Shown piece by piece: positions 42,769-50,979 of a stretch of 64,000 bases of DNA (positions are counted from its first letter, which is position 1; every line of letters starts with the position of its first letter). The stretch spans positions 144,873-208,872 of the forward strand of contig JAAKBF010000210.1 of assembly GCA_012656075.1 (NCBI GenBank). Reading direction: 5' to 3'. This DNA comes from Phytophthora hibernalis (Eukaryota; Oomycota; Peronosporomycetes; Peronosporales; Peronosporaceae). The notes below the pieces were generated by a model. That model ran no database searches. It saw only the letters and a program-made list of their open reading frames with translations, and was not told where the DNA came from. The position numbers and the translations under genes are program-made.

Positions 42769-44626
42769 ATGATCTTGCAGCAGGCGCGGCGGCTCGCACC
42801 CTCCGTCTGCGCCTTCACCTGGAACGGCTCCCTGCGCTACTGCAGCTCTTCTGTTAAAGGCCTCGCTCCTCCAACCCCAGCGACGAACTCGAAGAACGCA
42901 TCATCTCAGCGCTGGTGGTCAACCGGCCAGGTACGTACGGTCCTCCCGTCACACTGATCCCTATACATAACTGCTGCAATGTATTGCAATATCTTGCGCA
43001 GGCACACTGGCGCAGATCGCAGACGTGTTTGGCTACGCGGACCAGAACATCACGGGCCTCTGCGTGCGCTCCACCGTCGTGCCCGAGCTCTCGCGCGTCA
43101 CCATCTCATGCTTCATGCGCGACCGCGAGCTGCCGGCGCTCAAGAAGCGGTTGCGTGCGCTCGTGGCCGTCACCTTCTTCCACCTTACGACGGTCAACTT
43201 CTGCGTGGCCAACGAGCAGCTCCTGCTGCGCTCGCAGCTGCTGCTACAGGTCCGACGAGACCCGCGCCGCCAGCCGCAGCTGCTGCGCGTGCTGCACGAG
43301 TTCGACGCCGATCTGGTCGTTCCGCACGACGAGCAGGATGCAGCCGGCGATGAGCCGCTCGTGGCCATGGACGATGAATACATGGACGAGGACGACGTCC
43401 CGTTCTCCCACAGCAGCGCGGCCTCCGCCACGCAGTTCTTGACGCTCGCTGACGAGCCGGACAAGATCATCCAGTTCATGGGCGCACTCACAGAAGCAGG
43501 CTTCCAGATCGTCGAGACGCAGACATGTAGCCCCGTGTTCTTGGACACGTCCCACTCGACGCTGGACCCGGAGAGCATTGACTCGTTCCGGCGCAAGGTC
43601 GCATCGGAAGTGGAGAATTTGCTGGTCGTACCTTCAGATAACGAGTCGACCACTGCAGGCTCTGCCAAGGCAGCGAGTGACATCCAAGGAGGTGGTGACC
43701 ATGTGAGTGACGGCACTGCAGCTGTATTTCGACAAATGAGCAAGAACGCGGATCCGAGCGTGCTGAGCTCGGAGGCAGACCCACTAGATGCAGACGTCAT
43801 GACACCGCTGCCGCCTACGTCCACATTCCAGCTGCACACGAACGACCAAGGCTACTTTTCATCCAAGCGGTTGCGCTTGCACGCTCGCATCGCACAGCAA
43901 CTCTACTCCGCCGCACCACAGGACTTGACTGTGCCCAAGTTCGTGCTGCTCTTGGGCATCCCCGGATCGGGTAAGTCTACCATGCTGAGCCATCTTGATC
44001 TCATGGGGCAACTGACACTGCAAGACTTTGTCAACTTCGACGTTGACGATATCATCGCGTTACTGCCGGAGTTTTACCATGCCATGCTCAATGTGGGGCT
44101 GGGCAATGAGCCAGAAAGTCGAAGCGTCACCGACCCTGAAGCCGCTAAAGTCACCTCCAAACTACGTGGCAAGCTCTTGCCTGGTCCTCAGACGCGATAC
44201 CAGCTTTGCCGTGACGAGGCCCGCTTCATTCTCAAGAAAAATCTCCACAGCGCCATCATGTCGCGAAAGAATATCATTCTACACGGCAGCGGCAAGAGCT
44301 TCACCAGTTATGCCCGCACTATTGATCATGTGAAGGCTGCAGGTTTTGACGTTCATGTTGTCTGCTTGGATATCCCGATAGTGGAGGCTTATAAGCGAGT
44401 TGATGAGCGCAGCAGCGGCTACGGCCGTGACGTTCCCCGATCGATCATTGACGAGGCCTCGTCGCTGATCACACGCAATTTCCGTCGACTGGCGAGCCGT
44501 GTGCCCAACGCACATCTTTTCGACAGCGCGGGGATCCCGCCACGACTGGTCTGGAGTAAACAGCGCTCGGAGATCGTCACCGAGCATCCGAACGACAATG
44601 TACAGCGCAAGTACGGCATCGAGTAA
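42769..44626 (+). CDS. Acetolactate synthase regulatory (ACT) domain fused to zeta-type P-loop kinase domain
   Basis: Exon 1 42,769-42,930, intron 42,931-43,001 (GTACGT...TGCGCAG), exon 2 43,002-44,626; about 595 residues. N-terminus MILQQARRLAPSVCAFTWNG looks like a mitochondrial presequence. Next is an ACT domain of the acetolactate synthase small-subunit type (ISALVVNRPGTLAQIADVFG, PELSRVTISCF), then ANEQLLLRSQLLLQ and DEPDKIIQFMGALTEAGFQI, as in the second half of that subunit, which gives feedback control of branched-chain amino-acid synthesis. After an acidic linker of ~120 residues comes a P-loop kinase fold: LLLGIPGSGKST (Walker A), VNFDVDDIIALLPEFYH, DVHVVCLDIPIVEAYKRV, SAGIPPRLVW, matching the zeta-toxin-like kinase family. 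Exon 2 is one uninterrupted frame, so the fusion is real. Exon 1 needs a one-base frame change between 42,850 and 42,872; otherwise a TAA at 42,855 stops it. That could be a sequencing error. Confidence 0.82.
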
Positions 44627-44785
44627 ACTTGATTGGCAAAGGTCGAGTATTTAATCAACGACAGCTATACTTTGACTCGTTACAGGTCTATGCCCAGTAC
44701 GGAGCAGGAGCAACAGACCCAGAAGCGGAGTCATCTTCAGGAGAGACAAACTTTATGGAGCGCACCTAGTAGTGCATGCTCTTGT

Positions 44786-45316
44786 TCATCCCGTCACGCT
44801 GTCGCTCAGCTGTTTCCATGTCCTTGCTGTAGACGTACCTCCAGTGTCCCCCACGCGGCCAGCCTCCTCCACATAGAGTTCTTGGACGGAGCGATCGGTA
44901 GAGAGGTTGTAGCCCGTATCCACCACATCTGCCGAGACAACATCGACGCGTTGATCGTAGCCTACGATTCGTAGGGCCCGTCGAACGCTCGCACATTCAC
45001 AACGAGAACAGCCCTCCCCGAACTTGATGCTTTCGATCGTACCTGGTGCGCTAATAGGATTGGCCTTGGTGCAGCTCTTGTCACGTTTACCAACGCAAAA
45101 ATTGGAGCCAGCAAAGTTCTTCTGCTCGTAGAAACACACAGAGCAGTTTCCAGCTGCCTTGCGAACCAGCCCCTAAGGATCATTGATCTTGCTCTTGAAC
45201 TGTTTTTGCCAAGTCTGGTCGTACGATTCGTACGCCTCATCGTACTACGATGAGGTAGCGGCAGCTGAGCAAATGACAAGACTGCAGGCAACAACAAAGC
45301 TGACGTAGCAAACCAT
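44786..45316 (-). pseudogene. Secreted Cys-rich protein, two in-frame stops
   Basis: Minus-strand frame of about 176 codons beginning MVCYVSFVVACSLVICSAAA, a clear signal peptide. It continues in one frame through a TAG about 24 codons in (near 45,245) and another TAG near 45,173. It then reads CSVCFYEQKNFAGSNFCVGK, SAPGTIESIKFGEGCSRCEC and LYVEEAGRVGDTGG. The YEQKNFAGSNFC...ESIKFGEGC pattern resembles beta/gamma-crystallin-like or small protease-inhibitor folds of secreted proteins; this is suggestive only. Frame is kept on both sides of each stop, so pseudogenisation by point mutation is recent. In oomycetes such proteins can be apoplastic effectors; that is inference. Confidence 0.6.
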
Positions 45317-45374
45317 AGCGGGCGGGGAGATGGGAAGACGGCAGTCAGCAGACGCTTGATATCTGCTGTGAACA

Positions 45375-45965
45375 GTGAGTAAGAAGATGGATCTTCTTAG
45401 CGTGCCCTCCTCCTACCAGCCGATGAACCACGCCCCCGTATGTGAGCGGAGCGAAGGACAGCAGCGAGGACCACGGAGCGAAGGACAGCAGCGAGGACAA
45501 CGGAGCGAAGTACAGCAGCGAGGACAGCGAGGCAAGGACAGCGAACGACGGCGAAGGATGGCGAGCGAAGACAGTGGACGGCAAGCAGGACGGTGTGCAG
45601 CACATCCGCACGAACGGGCGTACACCAGGGGGCGCGAGATGCTTCGCACACCTAAGGAGCAACCTGTACCCAGCAAGCAAGCAGATCCAAGGTTGTTACT
45701 GGCTGCAATCTTCTCGCAGTTGCTGAATGAAGGAGGCGCAGCAGAGGGTCGCTGCACCAAGTGCATGATGAGAATAGCTCACACTTTTAGATCGGCGTTG
45801 GGACTGAAAAGTGCCCAAGAGCGTAGCAGCGTGTCGGTATTGACGCGTACGGCTAAGACAACCAATACAACTACGGCTGCTAGTCAGCAGCGAGGAAGTG
45901 TCAGTGCAAGTGCTTGGAGCGTTTGTTGGACGCCCCTGAGTGTGCAGAGATACGGGTATCAGTAG
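45375..45965 (+). other. ORF of doubtful coding status with 27 bp repeats
   Basis: 197-codon open frame. Its first third is built on a tandem repeat and is Arg/Gln/Glu-rich (RSEGQQRGP units), and the rest shows no known domain. It follows the secreted pseudogene head to head and ends before the LTR of element E. No splice sites or neighbours support it. It may simply be open because of the repeat composition. Confidence 0.2.
45448..45528 (+). repeat. Three tandem 27 bp units
   Basis: GGAGCGAAGGACAGCAGCGA... in three consecutive copies with 1-3 changes each. 27 is a multiple of three, so any ORF through it stays open. Confidence 0.8.
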
Positions 45966-45979
45966 TCCCGTGGAGTCGT

Positions 45980-46079
45980 CGGTATCAAGTCCGCAGAGTC
46001 AGTGTAGGGAAGCCTAAGAGAGGGTATAGCATACTCCCGGTATCAAGTCCAGGCATTGCTTAGCCCCGGTATCAAGTCC
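45980..46079 (+). repeat. Three copies of CGGTATCAAGTCC
   Basis: At 45,980-45,992, 46,038-46,050 and 46,067-46,079, irregular spacing, in non-coding sequence next to the truncated family-2 LTR. No role known. Confidence 0.6.
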
Positions 46080-46197
46080 CGGCTCCTGCACTGAGCGATT
46101 TGGCAGAGATCTCGGGGCTACGTCCACTGCGTCTTGGAAACCAAGGATCGTGACTGCCGTGCGTCATACGTGTGTAGGCTAGATTAGGTGCATATCC

Positions 46198-47029
46198 AGG
46201 GCGCAGTGCGAATTCTCCTCGCTCTGCGTCGCTCTTGCTCTGACGTCTCACTCGTGCGTGACTTCGTCCTCTCTTTTTTGACCTTGGGCGTGCGGCGTTA
46301 TCGGGCCGGCGTTTCCTCGGTTGTGCACGGCGTTATCGGACCAGTGCGTTCTTCGTCTTCAGCGTGGGGTTATCAGCAACGCCTGGACGGTATCGTTTAA
46401 CGTGTCCCTCGTATTGGGCACGGGATGTTGGGGGTTGAGTACACCGATCCAGCAGCGGACGACGGGGCCGGTTATCCTGGGGCTCTTCTTGGTCGAGGCT
46501 GCTGGCTCTTGGAACGAAGGAAATCCACTTGCGTATCACAAAGAGAATTCGGGACTGAGCCTTATGTTGTCCTATCCTATCAAGGTCTTCCTCGCCACTC
46601 GTTGGCCTTCTGGCTTTCTTCCTATCACTTCCCGCCGTGCTTACCCATCATCGTTGTCCTGATTTACCCTGATCACGTGACTCAGTTGCCACATCGGGGT
46701 CAGTCGGGTTGCTTGATCGGGGTCTTCCGAGTTGCTAGATCGGGGTCCGTCGAGTTGCCAGATCGGGGTCCGTCGGTTGGGGTTGTAGATCGGGGCGTAA
46801 ATATTGTCTCCGACCGTGGTTCCCCATGTAGCAGGCCTTGTCCCACGTAGGATGTAGACGGGAAAAACCGCCGTCTGATCCGACTCCGTCTTTCCTGCAG
46901 AAATTCCGTTTCCCGTCGCTCCGGGTCGACATCCATCAATCGGTCTGTTCGACTTCGTCGCTCTCCGACACTCTGCTTTTACGTCGGCATTCCGCGTTGC
47001 ACCGCTCTCCGACAGACCGCTCCTCCACA
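46198..47029 (-). repeat. 3' LTR of element E (family-2 LTR, truncated)
   Basis: Matches 30,670-31,505 closely; the outermost ~140 bp are absent. Ends CTCCTCCACA at 47,029. It contains the ~23 bp tandem units and CACGTG. Being minus-oriented with the antisense ORF to its right, it is a 3' LTR whose inner edge faces the aORF start. Confidence 0.9.
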
Positions 47030-47062
47030 TCCGTCCCGCTGGCGCGTGCGCACACTCCCCAG

Positions 47063-47140
47063 GTGAGTGCATCGCGGCAGAACCCGTCTTATCGTTATCC
47101 TGCTTACCGTCTCGCCTTGTGTTCTCCTGTGTACTCGCAG
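47063..47140 (+). other. Predicted 5' UTR intron of family-2 antisense ORF
   Basis: GTGAGTGCATCG ... GTACTCGCAG, 78 bp, strong donor (CAG|GTGAGT) and acceptor, ending four bases before the ATG at 47,144. The donor is only 34 bp inside the LTR end, so transcription should begin in or at the edge of the LTR, on the strand opposite to gag-pol. Splicing is predicted, not shown. Confidence 0.5.
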
Positions 47141-47143
47141 GTC

Positions 47144-49786
47144 ATGATGACTTCTCCAGACCGCGACAGCGATGACACAGAGTCTTTAGACACCGGGGAC
47201 CTGGCTTCAAACCGATGCGGCATATGCGACTCTGGTAGACGTCCGTTGGTGATCCCTCCGGCTCCGGCCGTCCACATCCCTGGCCCCGGCGATCCCATTC
47301 CGTCTGTGGGCGAATTGATCAACGACGCCAACGCCCTGGAGCACGACGCGCAGTTACTTCGCGCTCAATTGGACATGTCCGCCGCCAACGCCGGGCTGGC
47401 CGTCCACGCCGCGTCGTTGCACGACCGCAACCTTTCTCTGCTCCGGCGAGCGCGCGAGTGGTATGACCTGGTTTCCGCCACCGCCTGTCAGTTGAACGAT
47501 CGCGTGGAGAGCTTGACTGCAGAGAACGCCAGCCTGTTGGACGCCGCGGGCACTCTTCGGACGCAAGCGGGTCGCGACGAGGAGTGGAGACTCAATACCG
47601 CGTGTTGGCTGACGTGACGTGCGAAGAGGCTGCTGCCGCGGCTGCCGAGTTGGAGGAGGCGCGTTCTCACGTCACGCAGTTATCCGATCTCCTCGCCGCC
47701 GCGGGGACATCTTCCTCGACTGCCTCCACCGTCGAGTTGGCGCGCGTCTGCGCGGCGCTGGACGCTGCGCGGCAGGAGGTATCCGTGACCCAAGGTGAGC
47801 TATCACGCGCTGAGTCGGAGTGCGAGCGAGCTCGGTTGTCGTCTGCTCGAGCCCTTCGAGATCGCGACGCGGTTGCGGAAGACCCTCGTGTGGCCCACTT
47901 TCTCGTAGTCAGCAGGACGCCGCCGCAGCACGGGCTCGTGATGAGCCTCTCGCTGCCGATTTGCAACGAGTTAACGCCTTGCTCGTGGCTCATGCCGAGG
48001 AGCATCAACGCGACGTGATGCATATCCGCGACCACGAGGCATCCGTCTCCGGTGCGAAGGCCGCACGTGTGTCCGCCCAAGCCGACCTCGCCCGGGCCCA
48101 GGCTGAGGAACTGCGTACGTCCGCCCGCTCTGACCAGTACAGATCAGGGGTTCTGTCCGCTCGCCAGTCATCGACTCGTCAGCAGGCGTTACACCAATCC
48201 CAGGTACGCCGTCTGGAATCGCGAGTCGCCGAACTGGAAGCCGCCGCGGTGCGAGAAGCGCGCGAGCGGGGCGAGCGTACGGATACGTGGCGACGACTGC
48301 TACGCGAGGCTCGTTTAGGGCGAGAGTCAGCTCGACGGGTACGAGATGCGCTGGCTACCCGGCTCTCCGCTGTAGTCGCGTCTGCAGGGGTCTTTGAACA
48401 TCGATGGGCTATCCCGGACGCTGGAGGCCGATGCTGAATCCGCCGTGAACGCGGCCGTCTTTTTACCTCCCGGTGACGCTAGTCGGGTCGATGCTGGTGG
48501 GCACTCCGAGACTGCGCCGACGCCTCCCGCATCGCCGTCCCCGCCACCCGTCGCCTCTCCACCCAGGGGATACATCCTGGCCAACCCCGTTTTGGTGCTT
48601 CGGTGCCGCTCACTCGTGCCCAGAGGCGTCAATTCCCCAGACCGCGACCGCCTTTTCCCCACGTCGCGCGGCTGCCACGCATCCCCAGCCGTTCGTCGGG
48701 GAAGTCCACCTCTTCGACGGAGTTCCCGGCCGTCCACCTCGGCGGACTCTGCTGCTTCCGACCATATCGCCGCGGCACAGGGTCCTCGCTCTTCCCCGCT
48801 GTCTTCGGCGAAGGCTTCCCGGGCGTTCCACGACTTGTTCTCGTCTTCGGAGTCGTTGGATAGCGCTTTCGGTGTCCCTCCACGTCGAACGAAACGTCGC
48901 CGGTTGCGTAGACGTGTTTCGTGGTCTGGCTCGGCCTCTCGATCCAACTCCGCGGGTTCGGGGGCCGATGCGTCTTCTTCTAGTGGGGTCGCCTTCGTCC
49001 TCTACGGTTGCCGCGTCTTCAAGGCGCCTTCGTCTTCGGATTCGTTGTCCCGTCCTCCTTCCTCGCCACCTTCGGGAACTGCCAGCGGGACCGCCAACGT
49101 ACCGTGCTTTGCCCCCGCGATTCCCCCTGCACGTGATCCGGCTGAATGGCATCATCGGCGGTACCCTCCGTGGCCTCGTTATCTTCGCTCCGAGACGTTG
49201 ACATCTTTGTCGGTACCCTTGCTTCGGACGACTCTGCTCCCCCTCCGGGTTGGATCTTCCCGTCCACGGCTGGACCCCGTCCCGCTGCTTGGAACGAAAA
49301 TTTGTTGACGCGGGCTAATGTCGACACCTTATACGCTTCTCGGCCATGGGATTACCTGACCCAGCGCGCAGAGTCCCTGACTTTTGCGGCGGACGATCCA
49401 TCTTTCGGAGCCCTCTTGTCCCGGTACAACCTGCACCTGGAGCATTGGGCCCAGGCTTACTGGGAAGCCTCCCATGAGTTGCCGGTCCCCAGGGGTTCAG
49501 AGTGGGTTACGTGGTGCCGGCGTCAGAACTCGCGCAGATCACACGCGGGGGCCATTTGGCGAGCGTCCTCCAGCTTATCGTCGGGCTCTTCCGGTCGGAG
49601 TCGGCGGATCTGGACCTCCTGTTGGACCCGATCTTCCTGCACTTCCCTCCCAGTCGTTCTGCCGTCGGTTGGTGGTATCCGGGCCGTCAGCCCGCGACGC
49701 TGCACGTCGCGTTGACTGACATCGACGCACAGGAGCCTTGGCGCCGTTACTTCCGCTCCCCGACTCTCGTCAGCTCTGTACGGTGA
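47144..49786 (+). pseudogene. Antisense ORF (aORF) of element E, family 2
   Basis: Family-2 antisense ORF, about 880 codons. N-terminus MMTSPDRDSDDTESLDTGDL, then a short CGICDSG motif. A long heptad-rich coiled coil spans 47,300-48,360 (LLRAQLDMSAANAGLAVHA, ELEEARSHVTQLSDLLAAA, ARAQAEELRTSARSDQYRSG, RRLESRVAELEAAAVREAR). A Ser/Pro-rich basic middle (48,480-49,080) includes RRTKRRRLRRRVSW. The C-terminal Trp-rich domain (49,200-49,780) reads TLYASRPWDYLTQRAESLTF, SRYNLHLEHWAQAYWEASHE and PSRSAVGWWYPGRQPATLHV. The order of parts is that of the family-1 aORF, and the C-terminal domains look distantly related (PW, F-x-x-D, L-x-x-W). Shifts near 47,585, 47,870, 48,390, 49,130 and 49,510 break it. 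No known family recognised. Confidence 0.65.
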
Positions 49787-50023
49787 TGCGTGCGCATCCC
49801 GCGTACTCCGTCTCTCGTCTGTGGGACAAGTTTGATGAGGTGATTTAGGCGTAGGGACGAACGTCCCTTTTCATAGGCATAACCGTTGAATACTCCTTTC
49901 TGCCACTTCTTTCACACTCGTGCCTTGGTCTTCGTTTTCTTTTGTGATCTTTTATGAGACGACCCTTCATCTTCCCATCTTCGGCCAACAGGCCGGCCCT
50001 CCAGACTTTCTCATCGTCACTTC
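49787..50023. other. Spacer after family-2 antisense ORF, cut by element B
   Basis: Non-coding, 237 bp; includes a short palindrome GGGACGAACGTCCC near 49,855. Probably the convergent spacer toward the lost pol of element E. The family-1 LTR starts abruptly at 50,024. Confidence 0.5.
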
Positions 50024-50913
50024 TGTCGTGTTGGATCACGCAGAAATTCTCACTACCAAATGGTATGAGCCCCACCACCAACACTCGCTTCTCCTTGTCA
50101 GATCAACGAGCGTTGGATCAAACCTGAAGACCAGGAACGATCCCTTACGCCGGGTTGGATGTGAACCCTCTGTACACCTAGGTTGTATTAGGCCAACCCA
50201 ATAACCTGCACCACTAGCCACGAGCGAGGGCTAGTATGCAATATTGCGCTTTCGCGCGAACCCCCGCAGTCCCTCAGAAGGAAGGGTACCGGCTGCCAAG
50301 CCTAATACGGGTTTGCCGAGGTAAAAACTCGGCGGGTAGTAAAATATGTATGGAACACTCAGTTCCACTATAATATATGGCGAACGACGATCCTCGTCGC
50401 TCCCAACACTCGGCCACTCTAATCTCTTGGACTGACCAGCAACAAACCCTCGGTTCAATATAGCTTAGGCTCGCTGACCAGCATCCACAAGCCGAGCGTA
50501 TCCAGACCCTAAGCTAACGTTAGCTAGACTTACCGAAGACGGACTTGACCCTTGGTGACTTGGGGGAAGACTGCTGATTTATTTCTGTTCATCTATGGCT
50601 CTGAGAGCCTCTGTAGTCAATCCTATATCTAGTCCTATACGTAAATACAAATATCCAGTGTGAAACGATCCTCGTATGTGATCCTGTACCCGGCTCTATA
50701 AGACCGAAGGTACGAAACTGAAATGGGTACAAACGAGGGTTCGTACCCTCGGCCGGCAGTTTATTATACCCGACCGAGGCCTCGGTCACTAAACTATCGT
50801 GGTCACTGTGGCGCGGGAATGTAATCCGCCAATCAGGGCACGCCGGTCACTTTCCTTCAGCAAGGGCAACCTTGCCGACTGGCGACCGATCGTCCCCAAA
50901 ACCCAACGCCACA
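50024..50913 (-). repeat. 3' LTR of element B
   Basis: 890 bp, TGTCGTGTTGG ... CCCAACGCCACA. It includes the segment missing from the LTR of A (with GCGCTTTCGCGC), the TATA-like box at 50,760-50,768 and the palindrome GACCGAGGCCTCGGTC at 50,772-50,787. Confidence 0.92.
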
Positions 50914-50929
50914 ACTGCCCCCGCCTCGA
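50914..50929 (-). other. Polypurine tract of element B
   Basis: On the minus strand GAGGCGGGGGCAGT directly precedes the LTR start TGTGGCGTTGGG. It marks this LTR as 3' and the element as minus-oriented. Confidence 0.75.
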
Positions 50930-50979
50930 CGCAAGCTTCCACAAGTAGTGCGCGTCGTGGTGCTTCGCATCTTCGCACC

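Larger units (their letters stand above)
46198..50023 (-). mobile_element. Element E: 3' end of a family-2 element (3' LTR plus antisense ORF)
   Basis: Contains a family-2 LTR in minus orientation, then a large plus-strand ORF starting 115 bp inside it, then a short spacer cut at 50,023 by the LTR of element B. The gag-pol part, which would lie to the right on the minus strand, is not in the window. The left edge of the LTR is missing about 140 bp. It is the family-2 counterpart of element C and of the left half of element B. Confidence 0.75.

Noticed and set aside
43033..43839. 268-codon minus-strand ORF opposite the fusion gene
   Set aside because: Shadow; plus strand carries recognisable ACT and kinase motifs in one frame.
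46188..47029. Bidirectional gene reading across the element E LTR into the antisense ORF
   Set aside because: The LTR part is non-coding by comparison with its two other copies; the in-frame continuity from 46,838 to 47,144 is broken by the predicted intron.
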